NCBI RefSeq assembly: GCF_016920785.2
Contig: NW_024609835.1
Location: 78,420,795 to 78,484,794, forward strand
DNA from: Ixodes scapularis
Lineage: Eukaryota; Arthropoda; Arachnida; Ixodida; Ixodidae
Length of the DNA: 64,000 nucleotides
Direction: 5' to 3'
This document shows positions 21,421 to 32,480 of the stretch, piece by piece. How positions within the stretch are numbered: the stretch's first letter is position 1; each line of letters starts with the position of its first letter. The notes beneath the pieces are model-generated. The model was not told the DNA's origin and did not search any database. It saw nothing but the letters and a program-made list of their open reading frames with translations. Made by a program: the position numbers and the translations under genes.

Positions 21421-24400
21421 TCGTGCTCAACACTATTTGTATCGATCTGTTAGTAAACGGCGCACTCATCGCTTAAACAAAACAAAAATAAACGCGCCAC
21501 CTACTCCACGAAGCAGGAAGACCGACCAGTGTTTTTCAAGAGGTTGGAAAGAACTAATAAAATTGACGGAAAAAAACAACAGCATTAAACGAATGTATAG
21601 GCTGGACGGCAGAAAACGCTTCGCACAAACGCGATATGTTCAACTTTAGAGTTTTACTTCCTTTATTTAATAAAATTGTTTCAGAAAGAAAAAAAAAAAA
21701 CACTAAAACTCAGGTGCGTCATCGGGAATGTAAGGAACACATAAATAAATGTTTAGCCTTAAAAGGAGCTTTACCGGAGTCAAGGGGCGGCAGCCGATGT
21801 TTCCATAGAGGCTGCAGGCTTCTTCAGGGTGCCAACTCATTACTGCACTCAAACATGTATAGCATGTATAGGGCACGGGAGAGGAAGAACTAAGAGGCTA
21901 GAAAAGTTACTGGTTGATGGCGACACCACAGTAGCGAGTAAGAGGAGTAAATAGAAGTGCAGGGGCAGGGGACGGGGGTTTCTCGAGATTTAGGACTCGA
22001 TGGAAAACCTGAAGGCTGATTTTGAAAAGTAAAAGAATTACCCAATCGGAAAACTCTCGACCTTTCAAAAAACACTGAAATTTAGAAAAAAAAAAGAAAA
22101 TTAAGGGCATAGATGGGACACGTTTTTTCGTTTAATAATTTTCGCAGGAAAAATAAAATCTTGCCATATTTACGCCGTTAGACGCATTTAGGAGAAGGTC
22201 ATGGCCCGTTCTAAGGCCCGCCCGCGAGCCCCGCCCATTACTACTGGTTCGGCTTGGCTGCTCGGTTGAACATGCTTGTATGCCTGGTGTCTCCCTTTCG
22301 CGACATCCGGTGCGTCTAGTTTGGCGTATGACACAGCCTGCTTGTCCTGCGAGCAGACGCGCGGCAGCCTCTGGCGTCGTCTGCTATTCCACCACCGTCT
22401 ATCGTCGCCTGCAATACCAGACGGGGGCATGAAAGCTGCGCGTCGGCCTCCGCTCTCGCCTTCGTCTGCCTGCTATTGCGCCCCCGACTAAAAAAATGCG
22501 ACAACTCTCGCAAGACACGACCACGAAAGCGGCGTTATAGTACCCATCATACACGAGCCACGGTACAATACCAGCGTTTGTCAGCGTTTGTCAGTGTGAG
22601 GTAAAAAGCGACCAATAGGACTAAAAAAACGACAAAATAAATATGCAGCCGTTTCAGCTAATCTGTTCTTGATATATATTTTTTTTTCGTGTGGCATCAG
22701 GGAGCAAGTTTGGTGAGCGTCATGACGCGCACATAAAATGTGTCCTGAAAATATTCGCTTTGGCAGGCCAGCTGCACTGCAAAAGTTGGGAGCTACTTTC
22801 CTTTCGAAGCAAAATAGCGGAAACAAACTTTTACACACTTGATGCAAGCCGAACGTCCGATCGCCTCGAGCCGAATCTCGCAAATGGACCTTTTCCACAT
22901 ACCGACGGCACCAGGCGGTGGCTGCACGAACTAAAAATCAAGGAAGTGACCTACCTGCGCCACCAATCGATAATGGGAACTACGCTACCAGTTTCTTCGC
23001 TCTCTGAACAGCGGCGCCTGCCCAACGCGACTTTATAGAGAAGCATCCGTGGCGTCCACCCAAACGTCGTGTTTTCCTTTCCGTCGACGTTCTTTTTTGT
23101 GTAACACAATTATATATATGCTGCAGTCACGTGTTCTACTCGCTGATATACAGCCTCCTCCCGAATTTCCTCGATTTGTCGTTCCTACTTCCGCCGCTTG
23201 GCATCGGGCGCCCACGCGTGCGCAGAACGCTTCTCGGTAAAGGTACATTCTTGCCTGTGTAGGTATCTTCTCGGCAATGAAACCATGCTTGCAATCACGA
23301 TGGTTGCACACTTCACAAAGCAGCGGGGCCACGTTTACGGGACCGAATCTCTTTATTCAGCATCAACACGCGCAAACGAACGAATCAAGTCAGATCAACC
23401 AACAGAGCTGACGTAGGACGTTAGGCTTAGACCAGTTCCACTCCAAAAGCAAGCGTACGCACAGCGCTTCCGAAAGCGCGTACTTTCGACACGAACTACG
23501 TCGGTTGAGGAGTTCTTCCTCTAAACACCTCGGTGAAGGCAAAAAGACTAGCGCTCATAAAAAAAGACAATCTCGACGAGCTGCTCCCGTTGAACACAAC
23601 GCAGACGCCGGCCACCATGTTCGTTATCGTTTCACTCCAATGCAAAGGACCATTTTGGGATAGTTTTTAAAACAATAATGATTCTATCTAGATTAAGTTT
23701 CTCAAACATAAAAAAAAAATGTCAAATAAAATACTATTACGGCACGGAGGTAGAAATTTACAACCAATATTCCACACGTCAATCACCTCTCCAACCAATG
23801 AGGGCCCAGAAAACTAGCTTAGTTGCGTAAGCATCGGGCAGGGCCTGTAGCAGCGCTACCCCCCCCCCCCCCCCCCCCCCCGTAAATTTCGTTTAACGGT
23901 GTAAATATTGCTCCAAAATTATTTATTTTTGTGTAAAGGAAACATTTGCTCGAGGCAGGCCGTTAAAAATAATTTTATGTCAATGTCTCTTCAAACGCTC
24001 TGACGCGCAATATTATAGGACTTACTTTTATGAGATATGAGGGTAACGTTATGAAAGAAAGCCACGTAAAGCCGTAACACTGTCGCGCAATTTAGGGGAC
24101 TTCATTCCCGATACACTTAAATAAATGTGACAGGTCTCGAAAAAAAATATTATAAAATGATAGTAAATAAATGCACATAAGAAAGAAGATGTGTCCTTCC
24201 GCTGCATTTTGTTTTTTACTCGGCATTATCCCTAGGATATACATTGTATTTTAACAGGATTGGAAATCAAACTTCACACAACTGAGACAGTTGTAACCAT
24301 TATGATTATTGAAATGACTATCTTATTAAAATATTTACGCATGATTTCTTTTTTAACAATGTACATTCAAGCAATATAGGTTCTCAAGATCAAGATACAC

Positions 24401-24510
24401 ATTTGATATAGGCTACTCCAAATTTTCACGGGCACATTCACTACAAACGACTAAAAGAGTACAATTCAATTTATTTCAATGCAGATTGTTGGGCTAGTTG
24501 GTACAGGGAG
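21421..24510. other. Intergenic, nothing recognised
   Basis: Alternating AT-rich and CpG-rich blocks (22190-22500 is GC-rich). A run of 23 C at 23859-23881. Overlapping open frames on both strands at 22188-22513 and 22581-23038 show no domains. Confidence 0.45.
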
Positions 24511-24641
24511 TTTGAAGTCATGATGGCGCTTAAGACGAAGACAAAAGGGAGACTAGACAACAGGGAGCGCTCTGTGTTGTCAGCGCTCTGTGTTGTCTAG
24601 TCTCCCTCTTGTCCTCGTCTTAAGCGCCATCACGACGTCAA
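24511..24641. mobile_element. Foldback element resembling a PLE terminus
   Basis: Two 51-bp arms (24511-24561 and 24591-24641) are inverted copies with four mismatches. Each carries GGCGCTTAAGACGA and GGGAGACTAGACAACA. The centre holds a 16-bp unit AGCGCTCTGTGTTGTC repeated twice (24566-24597). Just outside, GGGCTAGTTGGTAC is the reverse complement of a GTACCAACTAGCCC word. A similar word, GTACACCAACTAGACC, follows the PLE endonuclease remnant at 34.7 kb. That makes a PLE origin likely but not proven. Confidence 0.75.
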
Positions 24642-24848
24642 TTTATTTCTTCTTCTTTGTTTCTCTTTTTTTTTCAGCGTCGATTTTTTTTTTATTATTA
24701 TTATGTTAGACTTGAGCGATTCGTAACGGTGTCCCCGCGTCTTGAAGTGTGCCCGTATACTCTCATTCACCGCTCACTTGCCTGCCATGTTTTCGCTGAA
24801 GAGGGGGATGCGACCGGGTAGGGGGGGTGAGCAAACAGTCTACTATAT

Positions 24849-25253
24849 TACCGCGCGCGCAGCTGGCCTAACGGTTATTGTGCCTGCCTCCAACGCGAAA
24901 AGCCAGAATTCGATTCCTGGGAGCGACGCATCTTTTGTTATTCCTGCAATTTGGTTTTCTGGTAAAGTCGAGAATCCTGTTGGGGGGGCTTGTTCGAGGT
25001 CCGAATGTCTTGCACGTCGAACATTCTACGCCGATTATTCCAGAAGCTTACGCATGTAGTACATAAGGGGCTCCGCGTCACGAACCGGAGTCAGTTTCAC
25101 CTCAGCGTTCGATCCCGCTGCTTCGCCGCCTTCGACGCCCGCGACGCTCTGTTGATATCTTTCTTTTTCCTTTTATTTCTGGGCAGAAGTTCGCCCCATT
25201 AAACGCTCAGTTTACTCAGTCATTCGCCGTTTTGTCACTTGTCATTCGTGACA
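24849..25253 (+). mobile_element. Solo LTR of the tRNA-bearing gypsy family
   Basis: This 405-bp unit aligns along its length with the 12188-12598 LTR, in the opposite orientation. It shares the tRNA-like head, CATTCTACGCCG, CGACGCCCGCGACGCTCTG, and the end GTCATTCGTGACA. Its first two bases are TA instead of TG. ATAT lies immediately before it (24845-24848) and after it (25254-25257), the same target word as at 12184. No internal region remains, as expected after LTR-LTR recombination. Confidence 0.9.
24856..24930 (+). other. tRNA-like module in the solo LTR
   Basis: The A-box word TGGCCTAACGG is kept exactly. The B-box region reads AATTCGATTCC, with two changes from GGTTCGATTCC. The anticodon region keeps TGCCTCCAACGCG. 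It is a diverged copy of the 76-base module at 12503-12578. Confidence 0.7.
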
Positions 25254-25257
25254 ATAT

Positions 25258-26084
25258 ATACCTGGTTCAGTGCAGTGTTTCGAGAGGATGAATCGCCCCG
25301 CTGAGTTTGCGTGAGACCTTTAAGGAAGTCCTTTTGTTAGGCAACATTCTCACCCTGGTGCTTTTAACGACACTGCAGAAAACGTGTAAAATACAATGCT
25401 GTCTCTGTCATTAGCGTCGAGTGGTAGAGAAAGCACGAGCAAGGAGATTGCCACATGAGAGAACTTGTTGCCAAGGAATTAAAAGCGAACGATTCAAAAC
25501 AGGTGCAGTAAAAACGCCTAGTCGGCTGTTAATTTCCTCTACAAATCAAACGTAGAAAAGTGTCTGCCTTAAGTTTCATCAAGTAAAATATTCGCTTCTT
25601 TACGGTTTCAGCAGCCAGAGGTCTCACGCGCACTCATTGGCATTGACGCCCACGTTTAATTCTAGTTGGTGCCTTCCGCTCAAAAGTTTGAGAATACCAG
25701 TGCGCATTCGGTTCCTTAAAGCAAACTAAGAGCAAATTACTGTGATCTACATTTAAAGCTCAGAAGAGATTGGAGCTTATCATGAAATGATCCATGATTT
25801 ATTGAGCCCATCGTTTTGCAATCTCACGGCATGCTCAGTATAAATGCGGCACATAAATCAAAGACAGTTTTCGATTATCATTAAGTCTACAGACTCCACC
25901 AAACGAAAGACCCACTTCGAGTGAGTGACCGAAAGTACGGCTGGTGGTAGCGCAGCTCGTGCTTTTGGCAATTCGACTCTGCGAGGGAGAGGAAGGGGCT
26001 TCGTAAGTCCGTATCGACTGAGTTTGGCCGAAATATCGAGTTTCGCTCCCCTCGATACGATATGGAACTGCCCACAACGCCCGC

Positions 26085-26117
<33 letters not shown>

Positions 26118-27360
26118 TCAGCCACCGTCGTGGACACGCGCTCCGAGTGGGTTTTTCATATTGCTGGAGACTGTACTCCTCGCGACAGAATACCGGATGA
26201 TAGAACATGGCAGCTTACTGATTTTTTTAACTTTCATTTTCATCGTGTAGTGTAACACTATTTTATAATTGATTTTCTGCACAATGTATACTACGCCGCA
26301 CAGCGTCCTTGGAAAATCTCTGAGCGGAAGTTACTGAATCAGTTTTAATTTCCTACACTCCATTGCCACGCCGAAGGTGTTAAAAATCGAGTGTTAAAGC
26401 CTTTAGAGCAAACAAATGGTAGACATGCTGGCAAGTCTTGTTGTGCGAAGCTCTTACCCCGAGAGCCCTGAGCCCAAGATCGCTTGTACTTTGATTTTAT
26501 TTCCTTCTAACGAAAGCATATATCAACATAATCAATATCTCAATGAATTCCGCGGAGAAAATGTAAACGCGAAGACAAAAGAAAATGGGCTTCCAGATCG
26601 AATACTTTTGGTGTACCTATTTGGTTAAATTGTAGATTCTTAGTTGATTCCAGAAAAGGATGCGGGGAAACCTTATAAAAAAAAACAAAAAAACATAGCC
26701 TTGAAGTTATTTAAAGTTTACCGAAATATATTGGCAATGTGTTTAAACACCGCACTTTTATCGTCTGCCGCAATCCAGGAGGCTGAATTACAACGTACTG
26801 CAGGTCTTCGCTGACTAGCCTTGCGAGTTTAACGCGCTAAGACACTCAAGCAAAGGATTTTTATTTTTTGAATGCGAGCCAGAATTGCGTGACTCGAAGT
26901 TAAAAAAAAACACGGAGTTCGAAGTGCCCTACACAAGCGAAACACAGGCACTAAATTTTGTTTTAAGTCAAGTGCACTCAATATGAGAACAATACTTTTT
27001 TTTTTACAAATCACTCTAACTGCGAACATAATTATAGGCTAATATCAGCAACAACGATATTTCTTCCTAAAATACTGCATGCTGATATAATGATACATAT
27101 ATAAAATGATTTTAAGGGAGAACTGAGCCAAACTAAGCAAAAATAAATCAAGAAACTCACAAGATGGATAAATGCATCCGAGAAAAGCTACAATCGTTTG
27201 ATAGATCACCCAGCTTCGGCGATCCATCAGACTTATTTTCCCAGTGTTGGCAGCATTCATGCCAATCGCACCACGGCCGCCTTCACTTCTCCGGTCAAGA
27301 TTTGAGAGAAATTTAAGGAATTCCTATCAAAAGCTCCGATTTCACAGAAGAAATAGAATA
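25258..27360. other. Intergenic, nothing recognised
   Basis: A 29-base C run occupies 26088-26116. Open frames around it (25835-26208, both strands) are products of the homopolymer and skewed flanks. No domain is seen elsewhere. Confidence 0.45.
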
Positions 27361-27388
27361 TATTTATTTATTTCATTTATTTATTTAA
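27361..27388 (-). repeat. (AAAT)n tract, possible LINE tail
   Basis: On the minus strand the tract reads as AAATAAATGAAATAAATA units. Such tracts often end LINE copies, but no adjoining coding remnant was identified. Confidence 0.5.
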
Positions 27389-27765
27389 CAATATTGACGG
27401 CCGACTGATCGGTGGCAAGATCAGGGCTGGTATAGCAAAATGGATAAAACTAATTTGCAACCCTGCTCCAGACGGAGTTGCGCGACATGGCGTAATCATT
27501 GTGGCACGATTAGTTTACTTTTTACTGAACGCACGGAATGATAGCATCCATCCACCACAGACCTCAAAGCTTGCTTGAGTTTTGTAGCCAGTTGAAATTG
27601 CTTGTGTATGACATGCTGACATCACAAACAGCTTAGCTGGCGCTTACAGTTTGTCCCACTTTTTCGCTCATCAAACACGGGCATCTCATTTTTTAGTTCG
27701 GCCTCTTACTGATGCGAGTGTAGTATATTTGATTAAAGACTTGAGCGTGTTGGTAATCTACATTG

Positions 27766-27949
27766 AATTAAAACGAAAGAAACACACAAGAGGACGAAAC
27801 AGACGACACAGCTTTCGACTTGCAACTACAGATTGCAACTACTCCCCAAGTCGAGCTCTGAGCGGCGAGCCGCCCCAGTAAATCTGTAGTTGCAAGTCGA
27901 AAGCTGTGTCGTCTGTTTCGTCCTCTTGTGTGTTTCTTTCGTTTTAATT
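27766..27949. mobile_element. Perfect foldback, 69-bp arms
   Basis: 27766-27834 and 27881-27949 are exact reverse complements over 69 bp, separated by 46 bp. The arms contain GAAACACACAAGAGGACG and GACGACACAGC. A 13-bp direct repeat TGTAGTATATTTG lies at 27719-27731 and 27953-27965. The motif style recalls the foldback at 24.5 kb. Perfect arms imply a recent origin or gene conversion. Confidence 0.9.
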
Positions 27950-27965
27950 GAATGTAGTATATTTG

Positions 27966-29339
27966 GTTGATGAATCTCATTTTCGCATCATTTATTTACC
28001 TCGGAGGCGCTTTTCTGGGACGCATTACGTGGGTAATCTGGACAGCGAGATAAACTAAAATAATAAGAAAACGTAAATATGACAACACTGCTAGTCATGG
28101 TGGCGCAGTACCAGACATATTTGAAAAAAAAAAAACGAGTTATCAACCCAACAAAATATATACAAAATAAAAATTTTCAACTTGGCTCAGAAAGAAGAAA
28201 GAAGGGAAGGCACTGGGGTATTTATCGATTATTTTTGTACCTTAGGGTCCCCTAGTATTGGAACTGCGCTCGAAATGGGCTCTTCATTTAACAGGATAAA
28301 ATCGGGAACTGAAACACGCACGAATAAAGAAACACGGGCGACAAGGACAGGCGCTACTAAGGGGCACATACGACAAGGAGAGGCGCGAGGTGTGACAGAG
28401 GCAAATCTTCATGTCCTAGATGCCACAATGCATACAGAAGCTCGAACTCGTGACCGAACTCAGCCAAGGCTAGAAATAGGTGCTCAAACTCAAGAAGCCT
28501 CAACTTCCTGGCCTCCCATTGTTAGGTGTCCGTTTGCTGTTATGTCACGCCACCTACACAGTGAAGCACGGCAAATGTTCCACCGTGTGCACGCCTTTGT
28601 GCGCTCCTTCGCTCTAATAAAAACTTATCAGTGACGCCCTATACTTAGCAAGAAACGCCGCTTTAGCATAGTTCTTTTCTAAGAACTATCGCTGGCGAAA
28701 AATGAAGCGTGCTTTCCTTTTTTTTTCCCTTGTCTGGAGATTCAGTAGCGTAAAATTCAAGCTATTATAAAGGTAAATTTGTAAATTGCAGTGGTTTTAA
28801 GCAAGTTCGAAATTTACGTCCACGTAATGGTTAACGTTCAACCCACAATTGTAACACGGCGCCTAAAATTAATAATTAAAAAAAAGGGGTATCAATTTTT
28901 CGCTCATTTTCTCGTTCTGCGTGAAGTTTATGTTTCTGTTTCATTATTTTCATTATTGAAAAGTTTGATAATATTCGAGTGAATTTGGCATATATTGAAA
29001 TATACACTACTGTTACAATTAAACACACCAAAACAACGCAAATTGTTTGTTGTATATTTTTTTCGTGGAGTTATAATTTTTCAGTATCCTGGGCAAGCGA
29101 TTGACCACGTGGTGGCGATGCCCATTTGTGTTCGGGAGGGGAGTGAGACTAATATTTCCCCATCTCGAATATCACATAAAATGTTTAGTATAGTAACCCC
29201 GTTGTAGCAAGATAATTAGCTAAAACATCTATATAAAAGAGGGGCATGTGTTTCCGCTGTACATCGCTGCAGACTACGCCAAACTGGGATGGCATTCCTT
29301 TCTTTATATAAAGGCTTGTTTTTTTTTAACGCCTGCAGT
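27966..29339. other. Intergenic; one unexplained 150-codon frame
   Basis: The open frame 28182-28634 (plus) has charged, low-complexity composition. It contains a CACGGGCGACAAGGACAGGC word in the style of the nearby foldbacks, so it is probably repeat-derived rather than a gene. Confidence 0.4.
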
Positions 29340-29508
29340 TCCACTTAAAAAAAATTGCAAAAAGTCATAAAAACAAACAAGCTATGGGTTAATTGCAGCG
29401 TATTTATGTTATGTGAATGTGAATACCAAAATCATTTGACCACAACGTATCAATAGGCGCGAGAAAGGCCGAACGATCTACCGCTGAGTATGACATTCAT
29501 AGCCAGAG
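29340..29508 (+). repeat. Dispersed repeat R, left part (split by hAT)
   Basis: It aligns with about 55048-55207. Shared blocks include ATAGRCGC, GAGAAAGGCCGAA-like sequence and a TGACAT followed by an AGAGGTGTC-like end. The continuation lies at 32156-32480, on the other side of the hAT element. Confidence 0.7.
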
Positions 29509-29516
29509 GTGTCCAC
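29509..29516. repeat. 8-bp target-site duplication, left
   Basis: GTGTCCAC here and GTGTCAAC at 32156-32163 agree at seven of eight positions. Eight bases is the hAT target-duplication length. Confidence 0.8.
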
Positions 29517-29664
29517 CAGTGTGGCGGAGTTGCCACTCCGGAGTTGGAATGATTCCGGAATCACTCCGCATTTTCGCGACCCCGGAATGGAATGCGAATG
29601 AAATGATCCGAATTCTTCTTCTTCTTATTTTTTTGGTGGTTACGTTTAGCTAAACCGAGCCAGT

Positions 29665-30229
29665 CAAGCGGGAGACACATGCGCGAAAAATCCATCCGAT
29701 CCGACGTCCGATCCGGCAGTATGGCTGCCTGATCCGAAAAATTTGGTCGCTTCAGGCGTCGGATCGGCGATCCGACGTGCGTCCAACGCGCCAGATAGTT
29801 TCGCACGGCGGACGGATTGTCGGATGAGTCCAGCCAATGACAGCACAGCTAGCGCGAACGTCATGATGACGTACTGGGTCTGTCGGGACGAATCAGAAAA
29901 CGGGACGGGCGACGAAAAGCCGGACGCCGTGGATCCCGCCGACCCATTCAAGGAAGATGGCCCCGGCAAAGAATGGACGCGCTAACGAGAACGAGCTTCT
30001 AAGTTTGCTCGTGTGAGCTAAACCGTCAATCTGGGACCAGAGATCTGTGAACGCGGACCTCCGCTGGAGAGCCTAGATCTCCTGGGCGGAGCCGAACGGA
30101 TCGTCGTGTCGCATGCAAGGTCGGAAGCGTGTGTCTCAAACTGTCGCGTGCGGCGATTCGGAGCGGCGTTCCGACTGTCGGATCGGACGTCAGATCGGAC
30201 GATTCTGCCGTCCATGTGTCTCGCGCTTC
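29665..30229. mobile_element. MITE nested in the hAT element (about 565 bp)
   Basis: The left arm has AAGCGGGAGACACATG and GATCCGACGTCCGATCCG. The right arm, read on the minus strand, has AAGCGCGAGACACATG and GATCTGACGTCCGATCCG. The arms extend over about 50 bp. There is no transposase. The target duplication is not clear. Confidence 0.75.
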
Positions 30230-30642
30230 AACGAGTGAGTTGCTCAGGAATAAAATGAGCGGGAACCTGCTAGCATGCGTGAAGCCATAGACTTATACGC
30301 AAAAAAAAAAATGCAATACAAAAAACAAGCGTCGCAGCAAAGACAGGAAAGGGGAGGGGGGAAGGGTGGCGGCGGCGCCTTTCACGGACGCGCGGGCGAC
30401 GGTCTTCACTAGTGTTACACGAGACCGCGAGAAACCAAGCACCAAGCAAAAAAGATTGCGGTAGCTTAGCTCAGCTATGCCAGGATATACGTAGTGTGAG
30501 CTTATCAAAGAGGTTAGAAGTACTAGGAGGGGGAACGTTGCAATATTGGTGAAGCCTAGTCATAAAAAGTTTAAACGTGTGTGTGTGTGTAAGCGTTGTG
30601 AATAACATAGCGGGGGGAGGGAAGAGAGGGCCATAGTGGATG

Positions 30643-30671
30643 CGCACGTGACATGTCACATGTCACGTGCG
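30643..30671. repeat. Perfect palindrome with two CACGTG sites
   Basis: CGCACGTGACATG, a 3-base centre, and its exact reverse complement. Each arm includes an E-box-type CACGTG. Confidence 0.85.
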
Positions 30672-31243
30672 AGATGGATGGTTGATTGTAGAGGGATTCC
30701 TTGCAGGCTTGCGCGCGCTCCGTCCGGTAGGTTTTATCAGATCGAAGGCTAGACGAAGGCTAGCTACGGTCACGTGATGTGGTCATGGTGGGCTGATAAG
30801 TGACGAGAGTAAGGAGGAAAATGAGAAAGAGGCGAGGCGTCAAGGGAGCAGGGCTTGTGGAGGCTGCGCGGCTGACGTCCATGCCCTCTCCTACCCTTTT
30901 ATTCTCCATGGAGCTTATGCTAACGTTGGCTTATGCGCACAAAACGAGAGGAGCTATCAAGCGGCTCCGGTGCAGCGCCAGACTTGGCTACTGCGCAACC
31001 GAGGCGCACAGCTGGGCACGCGGCGGCGCCAGTGCGTCTGCCGCGGCTATGACGTCACTCCTCTGGATTGCGCAGACCGGCGAGGCGCGTGTGGTGGCGG
31101 CGGAGCCCGCGGCGGTGGCGGCTTCGGCGCGCCAGCTGTGCGCCGTGTGACGTCACTGCTCCTCGCGCTTGCGCAGCACGGAGCACGGCTCATTATGCGA
31201 GCCACGCGAAACTGCTCAACCTCGGCCAGTGTAGCTCACGCTA

Positions 31244-31275
<32 letters not shown>

Positions 31276-32155
31276 GAAGGGAGCGGCAAAGCAAGGAACC
31301 GCCACCGTCATCGTCCTTCTTGTCTTCCAAGTCTTGTTTTTTTTTTTCTTTTTGCGACGGCATGGAGAAAGCACGCGCGCTTACAGACTGACATTTGGGA
31401 GCGGGGGGGGGGGGGGGGGTGACTCATAACTCGCAGAGCTCTGATAACTCGTGGACTCGCACGGCGCCGAAAAATGATCAGTTATTGTTTTCTTAAAGTT
31501 CGAGGAGCGTTGTTTAGCAGGTGGTCAAACCTGCTGCCTGCCACGTTCATTCACGTGCACTTCTTTGAAGTACGAAATCCGGATTTGATTCGGCATTACA
31601 ACAAAGCGACATTCACTTCTCACTTCTCCTCGTGCGCTTTGCTCCGACGCTTGTTTTTTATACTGCATTTTTACGTGTAAGTCCTCCTTTTGCTTGGTCT
31701 TTGTTCCGATGCTTGTTTTCTGTGTTATATGTTTTACATTCAAGTGGCTTCGGGTTACATGCAAGCTAGCAGATGCCCGCTCATATCCTTTGACTTTAGT
31801 CTCTGCATACTTTGTTTCACCTTGCGATGGACTGCTGCAGATGCTTCGAGTCACCCCAGGCAATCCAGCACCGTGAGCTTAATACGATCAGTGTTTTTTT
31901 TAGGCATTTGCGTTTATGCGTTTGATAATGTCAGCTTTATGCTGCTTATGCCGAAAACATTGCACAATATAGCTGTCAAGTGCCAATTTTTATGTTTAGG
32001 AATTAGAGGAATGGAATGGAACGATTGAGCCATTCCAGGAGTGAGAATGGGGACAGTGTCCCCATTCCTAGGAGTCGAAAGGAATTGAATTATCGGAAAC
32101 TCTAAATCCCAGAATGGAATTCGAATGGAAGGGGGGTGCCCATTCCGCAACACTG

Positions 32156-32480
32156 GTGTCAACTGCCTTGTGCTTGCCGCTTCTGAGAAAGCGCATGCAG
32201 CGCGTCTTTTGAGTGCTCGCGGAAATTCCTATAGACACGTTCAGATCTCTGTGTTGTACTTCACGATGCTCTCCTCCTAGACGAACCCGACAGAGAAGCA
32301 GGGGGTTCAGCGCTATATTGAAAGCGCAGTCGTTGTTTCTTGGCGCATAACTCTGAATATATCATTTTGATATTCGTGATCTCGGAGACCCATTGAAACG
32401 ATTTAAGTGTGTTTGTTTTTATTAACTACAAAATAGCTTTAGTTTTACTATAAAGGAGCTGTGCAACAGTTTCATTGCTT
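32156..32480 (+). repeat. Dispersed repeat R, right part
   Basis: It aligns with 55208-55520. Both have TTCAACTGCCTTG-like starts, a TTCAGYGCTATATTGAAAGC core and a later TTAACTACAgAA word. The first eight bases are the right hAT target duplication. Confidence 0.75.

Larger units (their letters stand above)
29517..32155. mobile_element. hAT-type element, 2.64 kb, non-autonomous
   Basis: The left terminus is CAGTGTGGCGGAGT and the right, read on the minus strand, is CAGTGTTGCGGAATG. Both ends carry many GGAATG/CATTCC subterminal words, as hAT elements often do. The 8-bp target duplication and the interrupted repeat R support one insertion. No transposase frame was found inside. The interior holds a nested MITE (29665-30229), a CpG-rich block (30840-31200), a 30-A run (31245-31274) and a 17-G run (31403-31419). 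Confidence 0.85.

Noticed and set aside
25835..26250. Proline- or glycine-rich protein around 26.1 kb
   Set aside because: The proline and glycine runs come from a 29-base C homopolymer, readable on either strand.
28182..28634. 150-codon frame as a host gene
   Set aside because: Low-complexity charged sequence with foldback-style words; probably repeat-derived.
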